Shown in pieces: positions 19,376 through 29,750 of a stretch of DNA of 38,036 bases. This stretch comes from an uncultured Actinomycetes bacterium (GTDB taxonomy: Bacteria; Actinomycetota; Actinomycetes; Nanopelagicales; Nanopelagicaceae). The DNA lies in assembly GCA_903899375.1 (NCBI GenBank), contig CAIUIT010000013.1, positions 1-38,036 of the forward strand, in the 5' to 3' direction. Each line of letters opens with the position of its first letter. Within the stretch, counting starts at the first letter, position 1. A program made the translations under genes and the position numbers. A model generated the notes under the pieces. That model did no database searches, was not told the origin of the DNA, and worked only from the letters and a program-made list of their open reading frames with translations.

Positions 19376-19873
19376 TTAGAGAATTCGGAGCATTCTGGTA
19401 TTTCCCAGAGTATTGGGTTTGACCCGCTCTAGATCTAGGAATTCGGCTATACCTTCGTCATATGAGCGCAAAAGCTGCTGGTAAACCTCGTGGTCTACCG
19501 GCGTGCCCTCAATCACTTTAAAGCCATTTCTTCCAAAGAAGTCAGTCTCAAATGTTAGGCAGAAGATTCGTGCCACTCCCAGGATGCGAGCTCGGTCGAC
19601 GATATTGGCGATGATCGCATTGCCTATCCCCTTGCCACGCATCTTCTCTAAGACGGCGACGGAACGGATTTCGGCGAGATCCTCCCAGAGAACGTGCAGG
19701 GCGCCACAGCCAACAACTTCGCCGTCAAACTCTGCAACGGTGAACTCTTGGACCGTTTCGTACAGTGTGACTGTCTCTTTTGCTAAGAGGCGACGACCCA
19801 GAACATAAGCGTCAATGATGGTGTGAATGGCTTTGATATCCGATGTGCGCGCGGGGCGAATGATGAGTGTCAT
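19376..19873 (-). CDS. argA: GNAT-family amino-acid N-acetyltransferase (actinobacterial ArgA-like NAGS)
   Basis: VVGCGALHVLWEDLAEIRSVAV, RGKGIGNAI, LTFETDFFGRNGF, GTPVDHEVY, SYDEGIAEFLDLERVKPNTLGNTRML; recalled resemblance to M. tuberculosis Rv2747. Confidence 0.8.
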   Translation of the reverse strand: MTLIIRPARTSDIKAIHTIIDAYVLGRRLLAKETVTLYETVQEFTVAEFDGEVVGCGALHVLWEDLAEIRSVAVLEKMRGKGIGNAIIANIVDRARILGVARIFCLTFETDFFGRNGFKVIEGTPVDHEVYQQLLRSYDEGIAEFLDLERVKPNTLGNTRMLRIL

Positions 19874-19883
19874 CTTCGTGTAA

Positions 19884-21383
19884 TCACTGCTCCTCTGGCT
19901 TTACAAGTGGGAAGAGAATAGTTTCCCGGATTCCCAGACCCGTCAACGCCATCAAGAGTCGATCGACTCCCATGCCCATTCCACCCATTGGAGGGATTCC
20001 ATATTCCATGGCGCGCAAGAAATCTTCATCGAGGTTCATCGCCTCGACATCTCCCTTGGCACCCAGGGCTGCCTGTTCAACCAAGCGATCGCGTTGAATC
20101 ACAGGATCAATTAACTCCGAATAGCCGGTGGCTAGTTCGAAACCTTCAACATAGAGATCCCACTTCTCAACCAAACCTGGAGTCAGGCGGTGGGCTCGGA
20201 CTAGCGGTGAGGTATCCACCGGATAACCTCGCACAAAGATTGGTTCATTGAGTTTGCCTGCGGTTACATGCTCGAAAATCTCTTCGGCGAGTTTTCCGGT
20301 GACCCATTTTGGATCAACCTTCATACCTAATTTGGCAGCAAACTTCTTAAGCTCATCCATAGATGCTTGTGGTGAAACTACTTCACCGACGCCTTCTGAA
20401 ATTAGATCGAAGAGATTCGCCTCTCGCCAGGTGCCACCAAGATCCAATTCGCGACCATCTTGGTGAGTTACTACATGAGATCCAAAAACTGCCATCGCAG
20501 ACTCTTGAACTAAATTGCGAGTGAGCTCCGCAATCGAATCCCAATCACCATAGGACTGGTAAGCCTCGATCATCGCAAATTCTGGGGAATGCGTCGAATC
20601 AGCTCCCTCATTTCTGAAATTTCTGTTGATTTCAAAGACACGCTCTAAACCGCCTACGACACAACGCTTGAGAAAAAGCTCGGGAGCAATACGAAGAAAA
20701 AGTTCCATATCGTATGCATTGCTATGAGTTTTAAAAGGGCGAGCTGTGGCACCACCATGCATTACCTGCAACATTGGAGTTTCTACTTCGATGAAGTCAC
20801 GAGATCCAAATGATTCACGGAGAGATTTCATAACCCGTGGGCGAAGCCGCGCGTTAAAGCGGGCCTCGGGGCGGACAATAAGATCGACATAACGCATCCG
20901 CACTCTTGTCTCTTCAGAGAGAGGTTTATGTTCGACAGGAAGCGGACGGAGAGATTTCGCGGCAAGTTGATATGAGTTGGCAAGGATAGATAATTCACCG
21001 CGCTTTGAAGTGATGATCTCACCAGTGACGCTTACGAGATCGCCAATATCTATATCGCTCTTCCACTGATCTAAAACTTCAGCGCCAACTTTGTCGAGAG
21101 AGAACATGGCCTGTAGCTCTGTGCCATCCCCCTCACGTAGCGTTGCAAAGCAAAGCTTTCCAGTATCGCGTTTGAAGATAACTCGTCCAGATAGGCTCTC
21201 TAGAATTCCAGTTGCTACATCGATTTCTAGGCCAGCATGGCGTTCGCGAATCTCTTTAAGTGAGGCGGTGCGAGGAACGGCTACTGGGTAGGCCTCCTCG
21301 CCACGAGCCAAGATTGCGGCCCGCTTCTCGCGACGAATCCGCAATTGCTCCGGTAGGTCATCCTCAATAATCAGCTCACTCAT
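19884..21383 (-). CDS. lysS: Lysyl-tRNA synthetase, class II
   Basis: OB-fold region, RPEARFNARLRPRVMKSLRE, FLRIAPELFLKRCVVGGLERVFEINRNFRNEG, MGGMGMGVDRLLMALTG. Confidence 0.97.
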   Translation of the reverse strand: MSELIIEDDLPEQLRIRREKRAAILARGEEAYPVAVPRTASLKEIRERHAGLEIDVATGILESLSGRVIFKRDTGKLCFATLREGDGTELQAMFSLDKVGAEVLDQWKSDIDIGDLVSVTGEIITSKRGELSILANSYQLAAKSLRPLPVEHKPLSEETRVRMRYVDLIVRPEARFNARLRPRVMKSLRESFGSRDFIEVETPMLQVMHGGATARPFKTHSNAYDMELFLRIAPELFLKRCVVGGLERVFEINRNFRNEGADSTHSPEFAMIEAYQSYGDWDSIAELTRNLVQESAMAVFGSHVVTHQDGRELDLGGTWREANLFDLISEGVGEVVSPQASMDELKKFAAKLGMKVDPKWVTGKLAEEIFEHVTAGKLNEPIFVRGYPVDTSPLVRAHRLTPGLVEKWDLYVEGFELATGYSELIDPVIQRDRLVEQAALGAKGDVEAMNLDEDFLRAMEYGIPPMGGMGMGVDRLLMALTGLGIRETILFPLVKPEEQ

Positions 21384-21403
21384 AATCCGAGGAGTCTATC
21401 GTG

Positions 21404-22192
21404 CTAGTTATTACCGCTTGAATTTCGGTCAAAAACCATCGCCAACCCCATCAGAGTGAGGTCAGGCTCATGGGTATCAATAGTCTCGCTAATACCCAGG
21501 ACCAATGGAGCTAATCCCCCGGTCGCAATTACAGTAGTTCTGCCAGCCTCTGGATAGAGTATTTCCAGCTCTTCAATAATTCTGGTCACGAGCCCATCGA
21601 CTTGGCCTGCGAAGCCATAGATAGTCCCTGATTGCAGCGCTTCAACGGTGTTCTTGCCGATTACCGATTTGGGTTTAACTAATTCCACCTTACGGAGTTG
21701 AGCGGCGCGCGCCGCTAAGGCGTCAACTGAAATTTCGATACCAGGCGCAAGCGCACCTCCAAGAAACTCACCTTTGGGTGAGACGACATCTAGATTCGTT
21801 GACGTTCCAAAATCAACCACGATACAGGGACCAGTAGAGCCAAAGAGAGTGTGGGCCGCCAGAGTATTAACGATGCGGTCGGCACCGATCTCCTTAGGAT
21901 TATCTACAAGCAACGGCACCCCAGTCTTTATCCCGGGTTCAACGATCGTGACAGGAATCTCGCTGAAGTAACGGGCAACCATGTTACGAAGTTCTCGCAA
22001 CGTTGCTGGAACCGTTGAACAGATCGAGAGCCCATCAATAATAATTCCATCGAGGAGGGCGCGATATTGCAGCCATAACTCATCGGCAGTATCTCGTGGA
22101 TCGGTCTTTACTCGCCATGACCGGATTAATTTCTCGCCATCGAAGGCACCAAGTACGGTATTTGTATTTCCAACATCGATTGTGAGGAGCAT
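21404..22192 (-). CDS. coaX: Type III pantothenate kinase
   Basis: MLLTIDVGNTNTVLGAFDGEKL, GADRIVNTLAAH, CIVVDFGTSTNLDVV, GGALAPGIEISVDALAARAAQL. Confidence 0.96.
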   Translation of the reverse strand: MLLTIDVGNTNTVLGAFDGEKLIRSWRVKTDPRDTADELWLQYRALLDGIIIDGLSICSTVPATLRELRNMVARYFSEIPVTIVEPGIKTGVPLLVDNPKEIGADRIVNTLAAHTLFGSTGPCIVVDFGTSTNLDVVSPKGEFLGGALAPGIEISVDALAARAAQLRKVELVKPKSVIGKNTVEALQSGTIYGFAGQVDGLVTRIIEELEILYPEAGRTTVIATGGLAPLVLGISETIDTHEPDLTLMGLAMVFDRNSSGNN

Positions 22193-23026
22193 TTACATTC
22201 CCATCCTTAAGTCGAGGCCAATATCCAGCGCCTTAGCCGAGTGAGTCAGCGCACCTACAGCTATGTAGTCGACGCCACTCTGCGCATATTTCAGTGCATT
22301 TTCTAATGTGATCCCGCCAGAAGCTTCGAGTCTTACCTTGCCGGCAACTATTGCGACAGCCTCGTGGCAAAGTTCTGGTGACATATTGTCGAGCAGAATC
22401 AAATCGGGCTTCGCCTCTAAAACTGCTTGTAATTGTTGGAAGTCATCGACTTCAACTTCAATCTCTTTATCGGGGTATTGCTTGCGCACGAGTTCAAAGG
22501 CAGCCAAGACTCCACCAGCGGCAACTATGTGATTATCTTTTATGAGCGCCGCATCAGAAAGGGAGAGGCGGTGGTTAGTGCCTCCCCCGGCTCGAACCGC
22601 CGCTTTTTCCAAAGTTCTCCAGCCTGGTGTGGTTTTGCGAGTATCTCGAATCTGACAATTAGTACCAGAGATAGCTTCGACCCAGCCCCTAGTTTCGGTA
22701 GCAATTCCGCTCAAATGAGTTAGAAAATTAAGCGCCGTGCGCTCGGCCAATAAGAGCTTTCGTGTATTTCCTCTAGCCTGCATGATTACCGTGCCCGCTG
22801 GAACGAACTGACCATCTGCAATCAATAGCGAGACGTTAGTGATCCCAACGTAGTTGAGAACAGCAATTGCAACGGAGGTCCCAGCTACAACTCCTGGCTT
22901 GCGATTAACAAATTCTGCAACGCTCTCTTGTGCTTCAGGGATGGTTGCATTTGATGTTATATCAACGCCGCCATCCAAGTCTTCTGCGATCGCAAGCTCA
23001 ATAAGTCTAAGTACAGGATCACTCAT
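22193..23026 (-). CDS. nadC: Quinolinate phosphoribosyltransferase (carboxylating)
   Basis: AERTALNFLTHLSGIAT, DTRKTTPGWRTLEKAAVRAGGGTNHRLSLSDAALIKDNHI, EASGGITLEN. Confidence 0.97.
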   Translation of the reverse strand: MSDPVLRLIELAIAEDLDGGVDITSNATIPEAQESVAEFVNRKPGVVAGTSVAIAVLNYVGITNVSLLIADGQFVPAGTVIMQARGNTRKLLLAERTALNFLTHLSGIATETRGWVEAISGTNCQIRDTRKTTPGWRTLEKAAVRAGGGTNHRLSLSDAALIKDNHIVAAGGVLAAFELVRKQYPDKEIEVEVDDFQQLQAVLEAKPDLILLDNMSPELCHEAVAIVAGKVRLEASGGITLENALKYAQSGVDYIAVGALTHSAKALDIGLDLRMGM

Positions 23027-24636
23027 TGCTTCACCAGCTCTAGCGCAGAAATCCAGGAGCCAGACTTATCTAACCTCTGAATGATTCTCTTCTCCCAATC
23101 GCGATTGGTTTCTAAGAAATCGCTGCGCCAATGGGAACCTCGCGACTCCTGTCGCTGCAGAGCAGATCTTGCAATCGCGGTTGCAAGGTAATAAAGGTTT
23201 GATACCTCCCAGGCGTCTACCCCTGGCTTAACCGTGCGCCGCGTACCCAGTTGTTCTAACGTCGCGAGAGTTGCTTTCAGACCTTTTTCCGATCGCATAA
23301 CTCCTGCACCTTCACTCATGGCAAGTTGCAATGGGATGCGAATAGTAGGATCAATCAAGATTCGTTCTTCATCGGAATCATCTACTGGCTCGGCTTGTTC
23401 TGGCAGATGCGCAGCGATATGTTCTGAGATACGCGCTCCAAATACCAAACCTTCTAGAAGTGAATTCGAAGCGAGGCGGTTTGCTCCATGGGCACCCGTA
23501 CATGCGCTCTCGCCGCAAACATAAAGTCCAGGAACAGTGCTTGCACCGTTGAGATCAACCAATACTCCACCAGATGCGTAGTGTGAGGCCGGAGAGACCG
23601 GAATCAACTGATCTTTAGGGTCAATGCCATTAGCCATGCACGAGGCATAGATGGTGGGAAATCGTCCGGCAAAATCTTTAACAGAGGTAGCATCCAGCCA
23701 CATGTGGGGAACATGTGCCTCACGCATCTGGTTAAAAATCTCCTTTGCAACGATATCCCGCGGTGCCAAATCAGCTTGCGGATGAATCCCCGCCATAAAT
23801 TTCTCACCCCTGTGATTAAGCAGGATTGCGCCTTCACCGCGTACCGCTTCACTGATCAGTGGTTGTTGTCCTGCCTGTGAAGTGTCGCGCCATAAAACAG
23901 TGGGGTGAAATTGTATAAATTCGACATCTGCAACAGCCGCGCCAGCACGTAAAGCTAGTGCCACGCCATCACCAGTAGAGACCGAAGGATTAGTTGTCTG
24001 TGAATACACCTGTCCGAGTCCACCAGTTGCAATAACCACCGCGCGTGCCAGAGCACGCCCTACTCCGGTACTCGACCCAGCGCCAATAACGTGCAGAGTT
24101 ACTCCGCAGACGCGACCGTCGGCCGACTTTAAAGCATCGATGACCAAGGCATGTTCGATTACTTCGATTCCCGAGTCATTTTGCACGGCGGCCAATAGTG
24201 CCCGTGAAACCTCTGCTCCCGTTGCATCGCCACCGGCATGCAAAATGCGATCGCGATGATGCCCACCTTCGCGTGTTAAAGCAATCTCGCCACTCTCTGC
24301 TCTGTCAAACACTGCACCGCGCGCAATTAATTTCCGAACCGCTTCTGGCCCTTCAGTAACCAAGACGTTTACTGCATCGATATCACAAAGACCTGCACCG
24401 GCTATCAAAGTATCTTCTCTGTGCTCTTCGGGCGTATCACCTGGTCCAAGCGCAGCTGCAATTCCGCCTTGTGCCCATTTGGTAGAACCTTCGTCAATAA
24501 GCGCCTTGGTTACGAGCAAGACTGAAAGGTTTGCGGCGCGTGCATTAAGAGCAGTTGTTAAACCAGCAACGCCAGATCCGATAACAATGACGTCGGCCTT
24601 GGTAGTCCATCCCGGAGCCCCGGCAAATAACTTCAT
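23023..24636 (-). CDS. nadB: L-aspartate oxidase
   Basis: VIVIGSGVAGLTTAL FAD motif, TKWAQGGIAAALGPGD, HPTVLW, SPASHYASGGVLVDLNGAS. ATG 24636 forms an ATGA overlap with the panC stop and is preferred to track start 24687. Confidence 0.95.
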   Translation of the reverse strand: MKLFAGAPGWTTKADVIVIGSGVAGLTTALNARAANLSVLLVTKALIDEGSTKWAQGGIAAALGPGDTPEEHREDTLIAGAGLCDIDAVNVLVTEGPEAVRKLIARGAVFDRAESGEIALTREGGHHRDRILHAGGDATGAEVSRALLAAVQNDSGIEVIEHALVIDALKSADGRVCGVTLHVIGAGSSTGVGRALARAVVIATGGLGQVYSQTTNPSVSTGDGVALALRAGAAVADVEFIQFHPTVLWRDTSQAGQQPLISEAVRGEGAILLNHRGEKFMAGIHPQADLAPRDIVAKEIFNQMREAHVPHMWLDATSVKDFAGRFPTIYASCMANGIDPKDQLIPVSPASHYASGGVLVDLNGASTVPGLYVCGESACTGAHGANRLASNSLLEGLVFGARISEHIAAHLPEQAEPVDDSDEERILIDPTIRIPLQLAMSEGAGVMRSEKGLKATLATLEQLGTRRTVKPGVDAWEVSNLYYLATAIARSALQRQESRGSHWRSDFLETNRDWEKRIIQRLDKSGSWISALELVKQ

Positions 24637-25385
24637 AGATCGCTTCCCATTCGCATATTGTCGATCAATCGGACCCCATTTATCCAACCGGCAATGATGC
24701 CACGCGGGGATTTAGTCTCTGGGAGCGCTAATTCGAAGGTCTCTTCATCAATGATCTCGGCGTAATCCACTTCAAAATTCGGTTCGGTAGCCAAAATTCT
24801 GTGCATCTCTTCTCTACTTCTGCCGTGCAGCGCCCTACTAATAATCAGCGCGCTACGTCTACCTTCGGGCGTAAGTTGAATATTGCGGGACGAGAGTGCC
24901 AGGCCATCACTATCTCGGACCGTGGGCACTGCGACGATATCTATCGCAAGACCGTTCTCCTTGACCCACTTTTTAATAATGGAGAGTTGCTGAAAATCCT
25001 TTTCGCCAAAGATCGCATAATTGGGTTTTACATAATCAAAAAGCCTGCTTACAATGGTTAACATCCCGTCAAAGTGGCCAACTCGGTGGCGACCTTCAAA
25101 GATTTCGCCTAAAGGACCAGCGGATACTTTCACGATCTGGTGAGGATAAACCTCATCGTATGTCGGCGCCCAAATCTCAGTTGCACCAGCAGCCAAGGCC
25201 TTCGCTGTATCACCAGCCAGGTCACTCGGATATTTTGAAAAATCTTCTGCGCTCTCAAATTGCAATGGATTTACAAATATAGAAACGAGCACCGTTGCAC
25301 TCAATTCACGAGCACGCCTGATCAACTCTAGGTGCCCAGCATGAAGTGCGCCCATGGTAGGGACGAAGGAGATCGAATCTTGCAT
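24633..25385 (-). CDS. panC: Pantothenate synthetase (short N-terminus)
   Basis: FVPTMGALHAGHLELIRRAR, VSIFVNPLQF, FGEKDFQQL, VRDSDGLALSSRN. Confidence 0.95.
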   Translation of the reverse strand: MQDSISFVPTMGALHAGHLELIRRARELSATVLVSIFVNPLQFESAEDFSKYPSDLAGDTAKALAAGATEIWAPTYDEVYPHQIVKVSAGPLGEIFEGRHRVGHFDGMLTIVSRLFDYVKPNYAIFGEKDFQQLSIIKKWVKENGLAIDIVAVPTVRDSDGLALSSRNIQLTPEGRRSALIISRALHGRSREEMHRILATEPNFEVDYAEIIDEETFELALPETKSPRGIIAGWINGVRLIDNMRMGSDL

Positions 25386-25427
25386 GGTGCTCCAGTCCTT
25401 TCGGGGTACCGGGCGAATGAAAAGAGT

Positions 25428-25877
25428 TTACTCCTTCAGCGCTCTTATGAGATCTCGAATAGAACCATGGCCAGCCAGAAAGGCCTCGGGATCAATCTCA
25501 AACCAGGGCTCCAAGACAAAGGTGCGCTCGTGAGCTCGTGGGTGTGGAAGTTCTAAATGGGGCTCTTGAATCACCAGATCTCCGCAGGCTATGAGATCAA
25601 GGTCGAGGGTTCGTGGCCCCCAGTGGATATCTCGTGTGCGCCCAGCAAGGATCTCAATCTCCTGCATCTCAACAAGAAGATCGAGCGGATCCATCTCGCT
25701 CTGCGCGATAATCACTGCGTTCAGATAGTCATCTTGCTTGGGACCGCCCATAGGGGCAGTCTTGTAAAAACTTGAGACAGCTTTAATATCAATACTCTTC
25801 GCTAGCTCATCAATTGCATGATGAAGGTGGGAGTTAGTGTCGCCCATATTCGAACCGAGTGCGATTACAACCTTCAT
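25428..25877 (-). CDS. folK: 2-amino-4-hydroxy-6-hydroxymethyldihydropteridine pyrophosphokinase
   Basis: VVIALGSNMGD, FYKTAPMGGPKQDDYLNAV, HWGPRTLDLDLIACG, LPHPRAHERTFVLEP. Confidence 0.96.
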   Translation of the reverse strand: MKVVIALGSNMGDTNSHLHHAIDELAKSIDIKAVSSFYKTAPMGGPKQDDYLNAVIIAQSEMDPLDLLVEMQEIEILAGRTRDIHWGPRTLDLDLIACGDLVIQEPHLELPHPRAHERTFVLEPWFEIDPEAFLAGHGSIRDLIRALKE

Positions 25878-26233
25878 GCTGAACGCTGGATTCGAACTGA
25901 GATATCGATGACCGATACTCCAACCGCGGCGTTAGGTTTATGAACCACTACTTCGACAGCTTTTAGGGGATAACTCTTTAGGAGTTCAGATGCGATGTTG
26001 TGCGCCAAGCGCTCAATCAAATTAACTGGCTCTCCAACGATTAACTTATAAACATCTTGCGCAACCTTGGAATAATCAACGGCATCTGATATCGAATCTG
26101 ATTTTGCAGCCTTCTTGCTCTCTAACTCAAGTTCTACATCTACCGTGAAAATCTGACCGTTTTCTCGTTCAAAGTCGAAGATGCCGTGATAACCAAACCC
26201 TGAAATTCCCTTAATCTCAATAAAGTCGCTCAT
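25874..26233 (-). CDS. folB: Dihydroneopterin aldolase
   Basis: IKGISGFGYHGIFDFERENGQ, DAVDYSKVAQDV, NLIERLAHNIA. ATG 26233 gives an ATGA overlap with the folP stop. Confidence 0.94.
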   Translation of the reverse strand: MSDFIEIKGISGFGYHGIFDFERENGQIFTVDVELELESKKAAKSDSISDAVDYSKVAQDVYKLIVGEPVNLIERLAHNIASELLKSYPLKAVEVVVHKPNAAVGVSVIDISVRIQRSA

Positions 26234-27036
26234 CCCCACAACTCCTTAACTACCTTGATGGCATCCACGTGAGGTTTCACGCTATGTGTTCGTACCGCCC
26301 AAACTCCTTTGCGCGCCATCTCTGTGGTGAGGGCGATGGTGGCAAAATCCCGATCGTCAGGGTTCTCCGCGCTCACTAAATCACCTAAGAAGCGTTTGCG
26401 CGAGACCCCTATCAACAGTGGGTAGCCCAATAATTGCAATCGATCAATATTTCGAAGCAATTCCCAGTTGTGTTCGCCGGTCTTGGCGAAACCAATTCCT
26501 GGATCAAGAATTATCTGCTCTGGATTGACCCCTGCTTCGATAAGGGCGGTCACCCGATCTTCCAACTCTTGTCTGACCTCTTGCACTACATCCTTGTACA
26601 TTGCTCGAGATTGCATATCTCGAGATTCCCCACGGGAATGCATAGCTATATATTGAACGGCGGGATTGGCGGCAATCAACGGAGCCATCTGAATATCTGC
26701 AGATCCAGCGCTAATATCATTGACGATTGTGGCACCAGCGCCTATCGCCAATTTAGCAATCTCTGATCGAGTGGTATCAATGCTGATGGTTGCACCGAGC
26801 TCTTTAAGAGCAACAATGACGGGGATAGTGCGATCTCGCTCTTCTTCAAAGGAGATGCGTTCTGATCCGGGACGGGTTGATTCCCCGCCAACATCAATGA
26901 TGTCGACACCTTGTGCGATCATCTCATTGGAATGAGCCATGGCCGCTTCAAAATCAAAATGTCTACCGCCGTCGGCAAAAGAATCTGGTGTCACGTTGAG
27001 TACACCCATAACGAGCGTACGTTGCATTGGAATCAT
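26230..27036 (-). CDS. folP: Dihydropteroate synthase
   Basis: VMGVLNVTPDSFADGG, DVGGESTRPG, ILDPGIGFAKT, GVSRKRFLGDL. Confidence 0.97.
   Translation of the reverse strand: MIPMQRTLVMGVLNVTPDSFADGGRHFDFEAAMAHSNEMIAQGVDIIDVGGESTRPGSERISFEEERDRTIPVIVALKELGATISIDTTRSEIAKLAIGAGATIVNDISAGSADIQMAPLIAANPAVQYIAMHSRGESRDMQSRAMYKDVVQEVRQELEDRVTALIEAGVNPEQIILDPGIGFAKTGEHNWELLRNIDRLQLLGYPLLIGVSRKRFLGDLVSAENPDDRDFATIALTTEMARKGVWAVRTHSVKPHVDAIKVVKELWG
26604..26639. repeat. Two adjacent perfect inverted repeats inside folP
   Basis: CTCGAGAT-TGCAT-ATCTCGAG (26604-26624) followed immediately by ATTCCC-CAC-GGGAAT (26625-26639). Confidence 0.6.
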
Positions 27037-27662
27037 TAGCGATCAGAAGCTGTAATCAGCGCCATCGCTTCGGCTCTGGTAGCGGCGTTACGCAACTGAC
27101 CACGTACTGCCGATGTTGTAGTCCGCGCCTGAGACTTCTTAACTCCGCGCATTGACATACATAGATGTTCACAATCAATAATGACGATTACCCCTGCAGG
27201 TTTCAAAATTTCGACCATTGCATCTGCAATTTGAGTAGTGAGGCGCTCCTGCACTTGTGGTCGCCGCGAGTACAAATCGACGAGGCGCGCCAATTTTGAG
27301 ATGCCTGTAATTCGGCCCGATTCACCAGGAATGTAACCAATATGCGCCACCCCATGAAATGGCGTTAGGTGATGTTCGCAGTGCGAGAAGACTTCGATAT
27401 CTCGAACAATAACTAACTCTTTGTGGCCAATATCAAAGGTGGTGGTCAGAACATCTTCTGGGCTCTGCCATAACCCCTCAAAATTCTCGCGGTATGCACG
27501 TGCAACTCGTGCTGGAGTATCACGCAACCCGTCGCGCGAGGGATCCTCGCCGATTGCGAGCAAGAGTTCGGTCACTGCTTTCTCGGCTCGTGCCTGATCG
27601 AATTCGGCTCGCGCCTTGCCATCATGCGGCCCCATCGATACTGGCGTGATCTCGTTCTCCAA
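27036..27662 (-). CDS. folE: GTP cyclohydrolase I
   Basis: [66 protein letters not shown]. Confidence 0.97.
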   Translation of the reverse strand: MENEITPVSMGPHDGKARAEFDQARAEKAVTELLLAIGEDPSRDGLRDTPARVARAYRENFEGLWQSPEDVLTTTFDIGHKELVIVRDIEVFSHCEHHLTPFHGVAHIGYIPGESGRITGISKLARLVDLYSRRPQVQERLTTQIADAMVEILKPAGVIVIIDCEHLCMSMRGVKKSQARTTTSAVRGQLRNAATRAEAMALITASDR

Positions 27663-27664
27663 GG

Positions 27665-29689
27665 TTAAGCCTCTTCTACTTTCGCAGGTGCAGCTTTTTT
27701 ACGCGCCTTGCGGACCGGCTTTGTGACGATTGCTTCGGGATCTACCTGCGGCTTTGCAGCTACAAGTCCAACTGGAGGAAGAGTGGAGGGCGAGCGGTTT
27801 GGCGATCCAGTCCACGCGGGACGAGAAGAAACCATTCGAACTTTAGTGAAGATGCGTTCAATATCATCTTTGAGGAGTGTCTCACGCTCGAGCAGTTCGA
27901 CAACCAATTCATCCAAAATATCGCGATTTTGTACGAGAATATTGAAAGCCTCTTGGTGAGCATTTTCAATAAGGTTATGAATCTCTACATCAATGACGCC
28001 CGCAATCTCTTCGGAATAGTCGCGTTGGTGACCATAATCGCGACCGAGGAATGGATCAGAATCGCCACTGCCAAATTTAATTGCGCCGATGCGTTCGGTC
28101 ATTCCATATTGAGTGACCATTGCGCGGGCGAGGTTGGTAGCTTTCTCGATATCGTTCGATGCGCCTGTAGTTGGATCATGAAAGATTAATTCTTCTGCAG
28201 CGCGACCACCTAGAGAATATGCCAGTTGATCCAGCATTTGATTACGTGTTGTCGCATAACGATCCTCATCCGGAAGCACCATGGTGTAACCGAGAGCGCG
28301 ACCGCGCGGCATAATGGTAATCTTGTGAACGGGATCGGTATTTGGAAGTGCGTGCGCTACCAAAGCGTGGCCACCTTCGTGGTAAGCCGTGATGCGTCGC
28401 TCTTCTTCAGTCATGAGGCGACTAGTGCGTTGTGGTCCAGCCATCACGCGATCAATCGACTCATCGAGTGCCATGGTTGTAATCACTTTTGCATTTTCAC
28501 GAGCAGTAAGCAGCGCCGCTTCATTTAAAACATTTGCTAGATCTGCACCGGTGAAACCCGGAGTACGTTTTGCAATCTCACCTAGATCAACGCTCTTTGC
28601 GATTGGCTTTCCCTTGGCGTGAACTTCCAGAATTGCTTTGCGGCCCAGAAGATCGGGGCGATCAACTGGAATCTGGCGATCAAAACGGCCCGGGCGCAAG
28701 ATTGCTGGATCGAGAACATCTGGTCGGTTAGTTGCTGCAATCAAAATAACCTGCGTATTCGCTTCGAAACCATCCATCTCTACCAAGAGTTGGTTAAGGG
28801 TCTGTTCGCGCTCATCATTACCGCCGCCCATACCAGCTCCGCGCTGGCGACCGACTGCATCGATCTCATCGACGAAGATGATTGCGGGTGCTGCTTCCTT
28901 CGCCTTATTGAAGAGATCGCGCACGCGCGAAGCGCCAACGCCAACAAACATTTCAACAAATTCTGAGCCAGAGATAGAAAAGAATGGAACGTTAGCTTCA
29001 CCTGCAACGGCTCGAGCCAAGAGAGTTTTACCGGTTCCCGGAGGACCGTAGAGAAGCACGCCTTTAGGAATCTTGGCGCCGATATCTTGATATTTCTTGG
29101 GATCGGAGAGGAAATCCTTGATTTCACGGAGTTCGGCGACCGCTTCATCAGCGCCAGCTACATCCGAGAAGGTGCTCTTTGGAGTGTCATTCGTCTGAAG
29201 TTTGGCTTTAGAACGACCAAAGGAGAATATGCGATTTCCTCCTTGGGAATTAGACATAAAGAGAAGGAGGATGAATCCAATTATTAAAAATGGTGCAAAG
29301 CTGAAAAATAGCGTTGCAAAAAATGAGGTGGTGGGAACTTTTACATTCCATGCCTTTGTTGGCGGATTGCTCGTTAATAACTCGGTAATTTGCTGCTCTT
29401 CATTGGCAACATATGAGGCCACCAGATGGGTCGCTCCATTAACCGATTCGCCACTCTTGAGAATAATTTGGATCTTCTGATCTTTATCAATAACTAAGGC
29501 CGATTCAACTTTATTTTGCGAAATTTCGGCTAACACCGTGGAGGTATCGACAGTTGTGTAGGCCGCTCCGCTTCCGGAAATTCTCCCTAAGGCGACGACG
29601 AGTATTAGCGCAAGCACAATCCAAAAGAGGGGACCGCGCATTAACTTGCGAAGTCTCTTCCGGGGAAGGTTTATCTTTTTATCTGCCAT
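27665..29689 (-). CDS. ftsH: ATP-dependent zinc metalloprotease FtsH
   Basis: Two TM segments, [52 protein letters not shown], Lys/Ala-rich C-terminal tail. Confidence 0.98.
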   Translation of the reverse strand: MADKKINLPRKRLRKLMRGPLFWIVLALILVVALGRISGSGAAYTTVDTSTVLAEISQNKVESALVIDKDQKIQIILKSGESVNGATHLVASYVANEEQQITELLTSNPPTKAWNVKVPTTSFFATLFFSFAPFLIIGFILLLFMSNSQGGNRIFSFGRSKAKLQTNDTPKSTFSDVAGADEAVAELREIKDFLSDPKKYQDIGAKIPKGVLLYGPPGTGKTLLARAVAGEANVPFFSISGSEFVEMFVGVGASRVRDLFNKAKEAAPAIIFVDEIDAVGRQRGAGMGGGNDEREQTLNQLLVEMDGFEANTQVILIAATNRPDVLDPAILRPGRFDRQIPVDRPDLLGRKAILEVHAKGKPIAKSVDLGEIAKRTPGFTGADLANVLNEAALLTARENAKVITTMALDESIDRVMAGPQRTSRLMTEEERRITAYHEGGHALVAHALPNTDPVHKITIMPRGRALGYTMVLPDEDRYATTRNQMLDQLAYSLGGRAAEELIFHDPTTGASNDIEKATNLARAMVTQYGMTERIGAIKFGSGDSDPFLGRDYGHQRDYSEEIAGVIDVEIHNLIENAHQEAFNILVQNRDILDELVVELLERETLLKDDIERIFTKVRMVSSRPAWTGSPNRSPSTLPPVGLVAAKPQVDPEAIVTKPVRKARKKAAPAKVEEA

Positions 29690-29750
29690 TGCTCTTCTCT
29701 ATTATCTTCTCTTGGGTAACGGAATGGGGATCTGATTTATTTCCAGTAAT

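Noticed and set aside
28638-29051. 137-aa and other ORFs antisense to ftsH
   Set aside because: FtsH motifs on the opposite strand explain the sequence; the antisense products are low-complexity Ser/Arg-rich.
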